Origin: Chitinophagaceae bacterium
GTDB lineage: Bacteria; Bacteroidota; Bacteroidia; Chitinophagales; Chitinophagaceae
NCBI GenBank assembly: GCA_947447265.1
Contig: CANFKC010000002.1
Coordinates: 62,001-126,000 of the forward strand
Direction: 5' to 3'
Length of the DNA stretch: 64,000 bases
Shown: positions 16,774-25,735 of the stretch, in pieces
Layout: each line of letters opens with the position of its first letter
Numbering within the stretch: the first letter of the stretch is position 1
Notes under the pieces: generated by a model
What the model was told of the DNA's origin: nothing
The model's input: the letters and a program-made list of their open reading frames with translations, nothing else
Database searches by the model: none
Position numbers and translations under genes: made by a program

Positions 16774-19104
16774 ATGGCTAACGGCGATAAATACGTACCA
16801 CACCAATTTTACGATAAAAATAAACCGAAGAAGAAGTCGGTAGCAAAGCGTTCTGTGCGCTTGCTCTGGCGTTCTTTTATAGCGTTTTTACTAATTTTTA
16901 TCATCCTTATTGTTTGCATAGATCATGGTATGGTAGGCTATATGCCATCGATGACGGAACTGGAAAATCCGCAAAGCGCCCTTTCAAGCGATGTATATGC
17001 TGCTGATGGATCCATACTGGGTCGCTATTATGTGCAGGACAGGAGCAATTGCGCCTTTAAAGATATGTCGCCGAACGTGATCAACGCCTTGTTGGCTGCG
17101 GAAGATGCGAGGTTTTACGACCATTCGGGCATTGACCCTATTGCAACGGTGGCGATACCTTTTTATATGCTTATCCATAAAAAGCGTGGTTCTTCAACCA
17201 TTACCCAGCAGCTTGCGAAAAACCTCTTCCCGAGGGGCACGGAAAGCATACTTACCTTACCTTTTATAAAATTAAAGGAGTGGGTATTGGCTGTAAAACT
17301 GGAACGTAACCTTACCAAGAACGAGATCATTGCCCTTTACCTGAACACAGTTCCTTTTGGTGATAACGTATATGGCATACGCAACGCATCGCTGACGTTT
17401 TATAACAAAACCCCGGATAAGCTTTCAATAGATGAAGCGGCAACGCTGGTGGGTAATCTGAAGGGTAATACGTTGTATAACCCACGCAGAAATCCGGCCA
17501 AAGCAATGAGGAGGAGAAATACGATTCTTGATCAGATGGTGAAGTATAGCTACCTCGCTGAATCTCAGGCTGAGGCACTAAAGGCAAAGGAAACACCACT
17601 CAACTATCATAAAATTGATTACCATGATGGTATTGCGCCTTACTTCCGCCAGGTGCTGGAGCAAGAGGTAAAGAAGATACTGAAGGAAGTAAAGAAGAAC
17701 GACGGCTCGCCATACGATTTGTATAAAGATGGCTTGAAAATTTATACAACCATCGATGTGCGCATGCAACGTTATGCTGAAGAAGCGATGCAGGAACACC
17801 TTACCGACCTGCAGAAACAGTTCATGGCGCAGTCGGGCTACCGTGATGGTGCTGTTTGGGCAAAAACTAATAATACTGCACAGACTATACTTAATGCGAG
17901 CATTAAGGCATGCGACCGCTACCAGGCGTTTAAAGATGAGGGCCTGATGGACAAAGACGCTTTAGAAGCCATGAAGAAGCCTGTTAAAACACACGTTTTC
18001 GCATGGAACAAGGCGCATTCTAAAGATACGATGATCAGCCCGATCGATTCTATCAAATACATGAAGACTTTCCTGCAATCAGGATTGATGTCGATGGATC
18101 CGTTTACGGGCGAGGTGAAAGCTTGGGTAGGTGGTATAGATCATACTTACTACCAGTTTGACCACGTTAACCTGAATACCAAAAGGCAGGTAGGTTCTAC
18201 CATCAAGCCACTATTGTATTGTTTCGCTGTTGATAATGGATTTTCGCCATGCGGTATAGTATCTACCAGCCCGCAGAGCTTCCCGACTATGCCTAAGCCG
18301 TATGATGCGGGTGGTTCGGAAGAAGGGGATATACCTATGAAGTACGCCCTTGCTAAATCGATAAACAATGCCGCGCTTTATATCTTAAAGCAGGTTGGCA
18401 TTGATGCGTTTGTTGACTTTGCGCATAAATGCGGCATTACCAGCCGTATGGATAAATTTCCTTCCGTTGCCTTAGGTGTTTCTGATATCTCCCTTTATGA
18501 AATGATGGGCGCATACACGATGTTCCCGAGTGGAGGTACGCATACCAATCCTTACTTCCTGGTGCGCATAGAAGACAAAAACGGGCAATTGATCAAAAAT
18601 TTCGCTCCGGTACAAAAAGATATCATCAACCCTAATACCGCGTTCAAAATGGTGAAGATGATGCGTGGTGTTGTTAAAATGGGTACTGGTGGACGTATGG
18701 GTTACCGATATGGTTTAACCAATGATATTGCGGGTAAAACGGGTACTACGCAGAAGCAGGCTGATGCCTGGTTTATGGGCTACACACCACAATTGCTTAC
18801 CGGTGTTTGGGTAGGTTGCGATGACCGTGAATTCAGCTTTAAGAGCGAGCAATTGGGTCAGGGTGCTGCTGCGGCGCTCCCTATCTGGGCTTTCTATATG
18901 AAACGTGTTTATGCAGACAAGAACCTGAATATCAATCAGGCTGCGGTCTTCCGTCAACCGGAAGGGTTTGATGATTGCGGCGATGGCAGCGATAACGTAA
19001 AAGACCCTAAGGACGAAAAGAAGAATGAGATAGAACTGAGAAAAAGTCACCTCGACGATGAAGATGTTCCGGAGCATGCGCCCAAAACGCAACTAGATGA
19101 CTAG
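16774..19104 (+). CDS. Class A penicillin-binding protein (PBP1a): transglycosylase/transpeptidase
   Basis: 776 residues, typical of PBP1a. One transmembrane anchor lies at ~28-50. The GT51 glycosyltransferase domain (~75-250) carries the catalytic Glu in LLAAEDARFYDHSGID and the GSSTITQQLAKNLFP motif. The transpeptidase domain (~400-720) has the acyl-accepting Ser in GSTIKPLLY, the SIN motif and KTGTT. It polymerises and cross-links peptidoglycan on the outer face of the inner membrane. The tail after residue ~735 is highly charged and probably disordered. A strong terminator follows, so the gene is transcribed alone. Confidence 0.96.
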   Translation: MANGDKYVPHQFYDKNKPKKKSVAKRSVRLLWRSFIAFLLIFIILIVCIDHGMVGYMPSMTELENPQSALSSDVYAADGSILGRYYVQDRSNCAFKDMSPNVINALLAAEDARFYDHSGIDPIATVAIPFYMLIHKKRGSSTITQQLAKNLFPRGTESILTLPFIKLKEWVLAVKLERNLTKNEIIALYLNTVPFGDNVYGIRNASLTFYNKTPDKLSIDEAATLVGNLKGNTLYNPRRNPAKAMRRRNTILDQMVKYSYLAESQAEALKAKETPLNYHKIDYHDGIAPYFRQVLEQEVKKILKEVKKNDGSPYDLYKDGLKIYTTIDVRMQRYAEEAMQEHLTDLQKQFMAQSGYRDGAVWAKTNNTAQTILNASIKACDRYQAFKDEGLMDKDALEAMKKPVKTHVFAWNKAHSKDTMISPIDSIKYMKTFLQSGLMSMDPFTGEVKAWVGGIDHTYYQFDHVNLNTKRQVGSTIKPLLYCFAVDNGFSPCGIVSTSPQSFPTMPKPYDAGGSEEGDIPMKYALAKSINNAALYILKQVGIDAFVDFAHKCGITSRMDKFPSVALGVSDISLYEMMGAYTMFPSGGTHTNPYFLVRIEDKNGQLIKNFAPVQKDIINPNTAFKMVKMMRGVVKMGTGGRMGYRYGLTNDIAGKTGTTQKQADAWFMGYTPQLLTGVWVGCDDREFSFKSEQLGQGAAAALPIWAFYMKRVYADKNLNINQAAVFRQPEGFDDCGDGSDNVKDPKDEKKNEIELRKSHLDDEDVPEHAPKTQLDD

Positions 19105-19132
19105 TCGATAATCAATAGCACTCCTTTACTGA

Positions 19133-19171
19133 GCCACAATAAACATTGTATATGTTTATTGTGGCTTTTTT
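19133..19171 (+). terminator. Rho-independent terminator after the PBP1a gene
   Basis: A perfect 14-bp stem (GCCACAATAAACAT with ATGTTTATTGTGGC) is followed by six T residues, 29 bp after the stop codon. Confidence 0.9.
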
Positions 19172-19400
19172 CATTGGTTCATCCGGCAAACCCCATTGGA
19201 ACGGACTATTCCAGAAGTTTTCACCTACTTTTTAACTCTCTATTAATTTTATTAACTTTTAATTGTTGTGATTATTAAATATGTGTTTTTCTAATCCTGA
19301 AAGGTCTCCTGTGGCATAATTATTGTTAAAGAAAAGCAAATGCCCTACATAGGTGGCATTGCACGCTCTTGTTAAATTACTCACTTTAATAAACTAAAAA

Positions 19401-22010
19401 ATGAAAAACACACTTCTGAAGTACCTCGTCATTTTAAGCTGTTTGTTCTACGGTGCCAATGCCTCAGCCACCGACATTGCACTAACAGCCATCAGGCCGG
19501 TTGCCGGCGACCCTGCCACCGATTTTGCTACCGTTGGCGGCAATATTACGTTTGGCGGAACTGCCTTTAATAACAGTTCGGCAACTATTACATCATTTGT
19601 GGCTTACTACAAGGTCGGCTCAGGCTCGGCTGTAAGTGCTACTATTACTGCAACCATCGGTCCTTACAGTTCTTACAATTTTACTTGCAGCACGCCCTAT
19701 ACTGTTACTGCACTCGGGGTGCAGTCGGCAATGGTGTATTTGTCGCTTTCGGGTGATACCAACCCGGCCAATGATACGTTACATACCACCTTCACAGGCG
19801 TATCGTTCCTACCTAACAAACGCATATTAATGGAAGATGCCACCGGCACCTGGTGCGGCTGGAATCCACGGTCCATAGTTTACCTCGATTCTATGTGGCG
19901 CACAGATTCTAATGCGGTAAGCCTGGTAGAGGTGCATAACAGCGACCCGATGAAGTCAGAAAACACCAGAACTACCAATTACGATAGCTATATGGCAGGC
20001 TTCATTAGTGGCTTTCCTAGCACGAGAGTAGACAGGGATACGGTTATAGACCCGTCCAGAATACTTACCAGTTATACTGCATTGCGCAATAATTTCGGTT
20101 TTGCGAATATGTCGCTTACCCCTGCTTATGCGAGTGGTGTGCTGAATGTTACCTGCAATGTAATGCCCGCACTTAACCTTTCAGGTGACTACCGCCTGGA
20201 ACTGGTGCTGACAGAAGATGATGTCCATGGCTCATCGACAGGATATGACCAGCATAATTATTATTCAGGCGGCAGCGCTGGTGCTATGCAAACCATAGGT
20301 TACGACTTCGCAGCGCTGGGAACAACGGTTCCGGCTTCGGCTATGTACTATAAGTATGTAGGCCGCTACACGGTGCCAGACCTTAGCAGCTCACCTAACG
20401 GAGTTGCTGGCAGCCTGCCGTCTTCTATGACGGGTGGTGCCACATACAGTTACACCTTCTCATCAGTTTCTATTCCATCTACATGGCATACGTCCCGTAT
20501 GCGTGCCATACTCTTGCTTATTGACAATAATACAACCAGCATAACCTACGGCAATGTACTCAATACTGTTTCACAACAATTTACCCTGCCGTTAACCGTA
20601 TCTGGTCCAACTAGTGTATGTGTAGGCTCATCTGTCGCTTTCACTACTACGGGTTCTGGTGGTAGCTGGAGCAGTAGTGCGCCTTCTATAGCAAGTGTTG
20701 GCTCATCATCTGGGGTGGTGTATGGTATTTCCACCGGCACGGCTACAATAAGCTATACCACAGGCTCAGGAACAGCAACGGCTACTGTAACCGTTAACCC
20801 TGCAGCCTATGTTGCACCTATATACGGTCCGGCTTCCCTTTGTCCGGGCGCAACTGCAACCTATACCGATGCTACAGCTGGTGGCTTCTGGAGCAGCAGT
20901 AACCCTTCAGTAGCTACCATAACTTCTACGGGCACAGTATTAGCGGTGACCACCGGCACAACCATCATCTCTTATACTGATTCTACCGCATGCGGAATGG
21001 TGGCTGCGACGCTTACTTTAACCGTAAGTACTACGCCTTCTGCCGGTACTATTATTGGCACAGGCTCTGTTTGCGTTTCTACCAGCACAACCTATACCAA
21101 TGCGGTAACCGGCGGCACCTGGAGCAGCAGCAACCCTTCTGTTGCAACTATCAATGCGGCAGGGTTGGTTACCGGGCTTAGCACAGGCACGGCTATCATC
21201 ACCTATTTTGTTACTACTAGTTGCGGGTCTGCTTTGACAACACAACCGGTTTCAGTAAATGCAGGCCCTTATGCCGGTACCATATCCGGTGCCGCTACAG
21301 TTTGCGAAGGCGACACCATAATAATCACGCCTACAGTAGCCGGAGGCATCTGGACAAGCAGCAATGCAGCGGTAGCTACGGTTTATGGCGGCGTTGTTTA
21401 TGGCGTTAGTGCAGGCACGGCAACCATATCATACACAGTAAACAATGGTTGTGGAGCGGCAACAGTTACGCAAGCCATCACTGTAAATCCTTTACCGGTG
21501 CCTGGCACCATAACCGGACCTGACACCCTTTGCATAGGCGATACTACCACATTGCACGATGCAGTAACGGGAGGTGTATGGTCGAGCAGCGCAACCGCAA
21601 TAGCTTCAGTAAATACAACTGGCCGTGTTAAGGGACTTGCTGTTGGCAGCGTAACCATTTCTTATGGTGCAACCAATGGTTGCGGCACTGTTTATGCAAC
21701 CCATACCATATGGGTGAGCAATACCGGTATCTGCCATACTGCAGTTGGTGAAGTTGCTAAGGATGAGCAGCTCACTAGCTTATACCCTAACCCTACCACG
21801 GGTGCGTTTACTCTGGAAATACCAGCCATTAACACGGCCGCTTCAATAGCTATAATGGATATTTATGGTAAAACACTCGACGTAAAGCAGGTAGCAGGCA
21901 AGAGCGGTTTGAAAGAAGTAATAGATATGTCAGGCTTTGCTAAAGGCACCTATTTTATAAGGGTGGAGGCCGCAGGCGTTTACTACCGAGAAAAAGTTAT
22001 AGTGTGGTAA
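19401..22010 (+). CDS. Omp28-like surface protein with five Ig-like (Big2) repeats and T9SS type A sorting domain
   Basis: 869 residues. A signal peptide covers ~1-23. After a small N-terminal domain, residues ~138-390 resemble the Omp28 family: MEDATGTWCGWNPRSI followed by VEVHNSDPM and a FISGFPSTRVDRD segment, with the thioredoxin-like WCGxC reduced to WCGW. Residues ~395-770 are five tandem Ig-like repeats of 70-76 residues, each with 'GGxWSSSNPSVATI' and 'GTATISY' and usually a conserved Cys. The last ~75 residues (LYPNPTTGAFTLEI onwards, ending in REKVIVW) are a type A sorting domain. The protein should be exported by the type IX system and displayed as a stalked surface protein, perhaps for adhesion. 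The repeat DNA is similar between copies, so copy number could change by recombination. Confidence 0.88.
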   Translation: MKNTLLKYLVILSCLFYGANASATDIALTAIRPVAGDPATDFATVGGNITFGGTAFNNSSATITSFVAYYKVGSGSAVSATITATIGPYSSYNFTCSTPYTVTALGVQSAMVYLSLSGDTNPANDTLHTTFTGVSFLPNKRILMEDATGTWCGWNPRSIVYLDSMWRTDSNAVSLVEVHNSDPMKSENTRTTNYDSYMAGFISGFPSTRVDRDTVIDPSRILTSYTALRNNFGFANMSLTPAYASGVLNVTCNVMPALNLSGDYRLELVLTEDDVHGSSTGYDQHNYYSGGSAGAMQTIGYDFAALGTTVPASAMYYKYVGRYTVPDLSSSPNGVAGSLPSSMTGGATYSYTFSSVSIPSTWHTSRMRAILLLIDNNTTSITYGNVLNTVSQQFTLPLTVSGPTSVCVGSSVAFTTTGSGGSWSSSAPSIASVGSSSGVVYGISTGTATISYTTGSGTATATVTVNPAAYVAPIYGPASLCPGATATYTDATAGGFWSSSNPSVATITSTGTVLAVTTGTTIISYTDSTACGMVAATLTLTVSTTPSAGTIIGTGSVCVSTSTTYTNAVTGGTWSSSNPSVATINAAGLVTGLSTGTAIITYFVTTSCGSALTTQPVSVNAGPYAGTISGAATVCEGDTIIITPTVAGGIWTSSNAAVATVYGGVVYGVSAGTATISYTVNNGCGAATVTQAITVNPLPVPGTITGPDTLCIGDTTTLHDAVTGGVWSSSATAIASVNTTGRVKGLAVGSVTISYGATNGCGTVYATHTIWVSNTGICHTAVGEVAKDEQLTSLYPNPTTGAFTLEIPAINTAASIAIMDIYGKTLDVKQVAGKSGLKEVIDMSGFAKGTYFIRVEAAGVYYREKVIVW

Positions 22011-22050
22011 AAAACTAGTAACAACAACATTTGAAGGTATACCCAACTAT

Positions 22051-22086
22051 ACTATAAAAGCGAGGCGTAAGCCCCGCTTTTATAGT
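22051..22086 (+). terminator. Hairpin terminator after the Omp28/Ig-repeat gene
   Basis: ACTATAAAAGCGAGGC pairs with GCCCCGCTTTTATAGT around a GTAA loop (one mismatch). The T-run is short (ATTT), but the long stem and its place 40 bp after the stop suggest a terminator. Confidence 0.65.
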
Positions 22087-22170
22087 ATTTAGCAGCATTG
22101 TTTCTTTGGAGTATTGCAGGGATTTTGGATGCGCCAAATATTGCACTAACAACTCGCAACTTAACTGCAT

Positions 22171-22251
22171 AGCCCGAAGGGCTTAAACATAAATAGCCGG
22201 GGCGCGAAGCCCCGGTATCGATTTATTTTCACACCAACGCCGAAGGTGTTG
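22171..22251. repeat. Triple-hairpin intergenic repeat
   Basis: Three short palindromes with GAA in the loop follow each other: AGCCCgaaGGGCT (22171-22183), CCGGGGC/GCCCCGG (22198-22215) and CAACGCC/GGTGTTG (22235-22251). The pattern is typical of a dispersed Bacteroidetes intergenic repeat family. Confidence 0.7.
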
Positions 22252-22276
22252 AAGGTTTTACGCTATCCTAAAACCA

Positions 22277-24079
22277 TCACGCCAACACCCCAAATTTCAG
22301 ATTGCTTAGTGTGGCCTGGCATTCCGTAAGTTGGTTAAGCATTGTGTTTAAATATTGGGCTGATTCTCTTTTCAGATCAGGCAAAATTTGCTTGTAGTAA
22401 TTAATGCCGCTGAGCAGGTTTTCTTTAAAATTATTAAAGAAGTTCTGCTGTTTTTTACTGAGCTCATCGGCACATTTTTCAATTTCCTTTTTCAGATAAT
22501 CGATGTACAGATTCAGTTCGTTAACGAACATATTGGGCCGTGGTACGCTGTTAAGCAGATTGGTGCGGCCATAAATATGGTCCACCATTTCTTTTAGCGA
22601 AAACACGCCCGAAAAATAGGCCAGGTTAGGACCGGGGCAAATAGTAACCGCTGATAGTTTATGCGAAAGCGGAATATTGCCCTTGATAAGCGCTGCTGCT
22701 GAAAGCCCCTCGCACAAACAGTCTTTCTCTATAATTTTACTAAGCGCCGCCTGAAAAGCTTCCTCTGGTAACGCCTGCGCTTTTAGCTGGTCAATCTTCA
22801 AGTCCTGGTACTGGCGCGATGCAGTACAAATAGGAGTTGGAGTGAACTCCGTATTCGTAGCTAAGAATTTTTTGTAGCACGGACTGCCCGGCCTGCCCGC
22901 CACAAAGCGGTCGTTCCGTTGTACTTCCGAACTGCTTTTCCTGAAGTTATTAAAGGGCACACCAAGCGGCGATGCATCACTCAGGTAGTAGTCGTCGGGC
23001 ACTGCGGTAGCCAATTGCTGTAAGGTGTCGTTATCAACATTAGTGGCTTCTGGCACCAGTAAAAATGGACTGCCCCAACCGGTGCCATCCACCTGGTAAT
23101 AGGTTCTAAGAAGCTCATCTTCATGGGCAGTACCAATACCGCCCTGTACTGTAATGCGCATGCCCGGTTGAGTAGCCAGGCGGTTGTTACCCTTTGCTGC
23201 ATTCGCACTGTTGCATAATGTCAGCAGCTCAGTATATAGTTCTTGTTTTTTTTGTTTGAATTCTTCCAGTATAGGGCCCAGCAGCAAACCGTCTGTAGCA
23301 AAGGCATGCCCGCCACAGTTGAGTCCCGATTCAATTCTGAATTCGGAAACCCAGATGCCTTTTTTGGCCATAAGTTTACCCTGTATCAATGCTGAGCGGT
23401 AGTCGCTCACTTTCAGTATCAGTTTCTTTTGTAAATGCCCGCTGTTATCGGGGAAGAAGTCTTTGAAATTTTCGGCATAGGCATACAGGCGCGGATTATA
23501 GCCCGCAGACAATACCACAGAAGAGTGGAGGGTACTTTTGGCATATCCACGAAGTGCGGAAAGTGCATCAGAATATTCTACCGGCAGAGGATTGCCATTG
23601 GCATCGGTGCCTAGATTATCTACCTTCGACATGATGTTCACGTCAATTGCGCCGGGTACAATGGCGTCTTTAAGTTCCTGCTTTAATTGAGCCTTAATGC
23701 TGACGTCAGGCGTTGACAGCATTGTGTTATACAAGGCTTTAACCGGTGACTGGTCGGGTAGCAGTTCGAAATATTTTACCAGGTCGTTGCCTTCATCGAA
23801 GGGCATGTTTTTCATCTTAGCGACCTGCTCGTTAATTATATGCTGCAGGGTATCGAGATAGGCAGTAATACGCCTCGCCCTGAAGTCTTCATCCTTTGTG
23901 GTGATGGGTATATACGGCAGGCCATTTTTAAGGGAATGGTAGGCCCTCATTTTCTCCACAAGTTCATCTTCAATTATTGAAACGACCGATGAAATACCAA
24001 AGCGCGCAACTTTTACAGGAGTATCAATAGAATAACTTAAACCCAATACAGGAATATGAAACGTATGTAATGCAGTCAT
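22277..24079 (-). CDS. Large conserved-looking protein of unknown function, TIM-barrel-like
   Basis: 600 residues from the ATG at 24079; an in-frame GTG five codons upstream is possible but less likely. I do not recognise a named family. The start (HIPVLGLSYSIDTPVKVARFG), the internal GLNCGGHAFATDGLLLGP, the ITVQGGIGTAHEDE motif and DASPLGVPFNNFR recall phosphate/FMN-binding TIM barrels such as nitronate monooxygenases or the PfaD group. The Cys-rich segments KDCLCEG and TICPGPN are also notable. The C-terminal ~100 residues are rich in Lys/Glu/Gln and probably helical. There is no signal peptide, so it is cytoplasmic. The gene stands alone, with a perfect dyad 68 bp upstream that may be an operator. 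Product function is open; a flavin-dependent oxidoreductase is a guess. Confidence 0.75.
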   Translation of the reverse strand: MTALHTFHIPVLGLSYSIDTPVKVARFGISSVVSIIEDELVEKMRAYHSLKNGLPYIPITTKDEDFRARRITAYLDTLQHIINEQVAKMKNMPFDEGNDLVKYFELLPDQSPVKALYNTMLSTPDVSIKAQLKQELKDAIVPGAIDVNIMSKVDNLGTDANGNPLPVEYSDALSALRGYAKSTLHSSVVLSAGYNPRLYAYAENFKDFFPDNSGHLQKKLILKVSDYRSALIQGKLMAKKGIWVSEFRIESGLNCGGHAFATDGLLLGPILEEFKQKKQELYTELLTLCNSANAAKGNNRLATQPGMRITVQGGIGTAHEDELLRTYYQVDGTGWGSPFLLVPEATNVDNDTLQQLATAVPDDYYLSDASPLGVPFNNFRKSSSEVQRNDRFVAGRPGSPCYKKFLATNTEFTPTPICTASRQYQDLKIDQLKAQALPEEAFQAALSKIIEKDCLCEGLSAAALIKGNIPLSHKLSAVTICPGPNLAYFSGVFSLKEMVDHIYGRTNLLNSVPRPNMFVNELNLYIDYLKKEIEKCADELSKKQQNFFNNFKENLLSGINYYKQILPDLKRESAQYLNTMLNQLTECQATLSNLKFGVLA

Positions 24080-24146
24080 AGATATTAAGGCCACTTTTTA
24101 CAGTTTGGCCCAATATCAAAGGTCACCAGTTTTACCAACAACTATA

Positions 24147-24160
24147 ATGACGTGCGTCAT
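24147..24160. promoter_or_regulatory. Dyad ATGACGTGCGTCAT, possible Crp/Fnr-type operator
   Basis: A perfect palindrome with TGAC-N4-GTCA half-sites, the spacing used by Crp/Fnr-family regulators, lies 68 bp before the start codon of the TIM-barrel-like gene. No regulator gene is nearby. Confidence 0.4.
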
Positions 24161-24250
24161 AGCTTTACATTTAAGAAATCATACAGCTGCTGTGAATAGA
24201 ATTTAAGGAGGTGGAATTTACCTGTATTTATATCGCTAGCCCTCCACATC

Positions 24251-25411
24251 CTAAAGTTTCATTCTGCTGCTGAAAGCCGGCCTCAGTGAACCCTTGAGCT
24301 TGCTGTAAGGAATAAATAAGATCACTTCGTCTAGGAAATTGCGGTTATCATTTACGTGATAACTGAATGCGAGCCCGCCCGGCAATATCATAAAATTATC
24401 ATCGGGTTGTATATTGGCAATAGGGAGCGCTTGCTTTAATTCCTGGTTGGTAACCTGCAATTCATACTCCCGCCTTAATAACTCTTTTACTTCGTTTCGC
24501 TCGCCTAGCAGCACATCATCAAGCTTCCATACTTTTTTCTCGTCATAATCTATACACTTGTAAGTATGCCTGCGGGTTATGTTGAAAGCATATTCATAGT
24601 CGTAATGGTCTACAACCAGCATGCCATTGCTGCGGTAAACAGGCAATAGAAAGGTCATAAAGGTGGCGTTGTCCGGCGTTTTACCTGCATTTTCGGGTTT
24701 AACTGCGTCCCCCATGTATTTGGCGAAATTGGTCTTATTCAGGTAAGCGGGCATGGCTTTAATCCCGGCTGTCCCGGAATAGGATGGAGCAACCATATTA
24801 CATATTTCCTGGTTAATGAACTCTTTTTCACTGTTATCATGAGCAGCCGTTGTAACTACACCTACATAAGCGTTTTCACATTTTGCGTTAGGGTTGTTGG
24901 TGCCTGCATTTTTAAAGACTTCCGAAGTACGTACCAGATCAAATAAAACAGAGTTGGTTGTTTCCTTCAGTTGAATGGGCTTATTTATTTTGCCATCGCC
25001 GCTATGCCATTCACCGGTTATCACGCCTTCGCCAATTACGAACTCCCACATCGGTACCCGCTTTTCGCCAGCCGTCGACCGGATTTTTACCCAGTTTTCG
25101 CCAAGGGCATAGTCTTCCGCAAAAAGCGTTGCATCATGCTTCGTGTTTTCCGGTTCGCCAATCATTATGTACCTGGTTTCCCGGGTATCAGTATAGTAGA
25201 AATAGCTGCCCCCATAATTTGACGAGCCACAAAAACCGTATTTCAGGTCCAGCGATACTTTTCTGTCGCCGATTGTTCCGGTATAATGCCTGCATATATT
25301 TTCTCCGGGTGCCGATCTGTCGCAATCCCATTTTTTACGGTTTTGTGCGCCGGCTACATTGGCAAGCAGCAGGCCGTAAAGACAGCAAATAACAATACTA
25401 TATTTAAACAT
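24251..25411 (-). CDS. Secreted protein with DUF3298-like C-terminal domain
   Basis: 386 residues. Residues 1-22 form a signal peptide (ending VAGAQ). The N-terminal half contains a Cys-containing beta-rich region (CDRSAPGENICRHYTG, YGFCGSSNYGGSYFYY). The C-terminal ~120 residues follow the DUF3298/RsiV plan: KVWKLDDVLLGE, then DDNFMILPGGLAFSYHVND, then ILFIPYSKLKGSLRPAF. Such domains occur in periplasmic or cell-surface proteins and anti-sigma factors; there is no transmembrane anchor here. It is transcribed alone, with a TAnnTTTG element (TACTTTTG on the minus strand, 25470-25477) 59 bp before the start. Function unknown. Confidence 0.75.
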   Translation of the reverse strand: MFKYSIVICCLYGLLLANVAGAQNRKKWDCDRSAPGENICRHYTGTIGDRKVSLDLKYGFCGSSNYGGSYFYYTDTRETRYIMIGEPENTKHDATLFAEDYALGENWVKIRSTAGEKRVPMWEFVIGEGVITGEWHSGDGKINKPIQLKETTNSVLFDLVRTSEVFKNAGTNNPNAKCENAYVGVVTTAAHDNSEKEFINQEICNMVAPSYSGTAGIKAMPAYLNKTNFAKYMGDAVKPENAGKTPDNATFMTFLLPVYRSNGMLVVDHYDYEYAFNITRRHTYKCIDYDEKKVWKLDDVLLGERNEVKELLRREYELQVTNQELKQALPIANIQPDDNFMILPGGLAFSYHVNDNRNFLDEVILFIPYSKLKGSLRPAFSSRMKL

Positions 25412-25735
25412 AAGGGCGCTTTAGCGTGATATCAATAAGTAACTGAAACTCAAAATAAGGAAAATTGACCAAAAGTAATTGCAACGCAATTTATTGGTGG
25501 GGGATATAGGGCTATTCTTATTTAGTCATATACTATAAAGTTAGGTAACAAGGCACCATGTTGCAAAAATAAAATGCATATGGGAAATTAAGTATAGCAG
25601 GTGCAAACCCTGTAATCGTTTTGCGCTCCAGCACCACCCATCAAAACGCATATCGAATTCCCCAATCTACTCATATTCAAATTCACTAGCGGCCAGCATC
25701 CCAAATTCCCGAATTAAAGTGATATTTGCAACCGA
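25412..25735. other. Intergenic region between divergent genes
   Basis: A 324-bp AT-rich spacer. It contains CAAAAGTA (25470-25477), the minus-strand -7 element TACTTTTG for the DUF3298-like gene, and CAAATTCCCGAATTA-type words near 25709 like those before xerD. No gene is seen. Confidence 0.5.

Noticed and set aside
19311-19327. Sigma-54-like GTGGCATAATTATTGTT before the Omp28/Ig-repeat gene
   Set aside because: The invariant GC of the -12 box is GT and the -24 box is weak.
25549-25562. Sigma-54-like AGGCACCATGTTGC
   Set aside because: GG and GC are 9 bp apart instead of 10 and the nearest plus-strand start is ~175 bp away.
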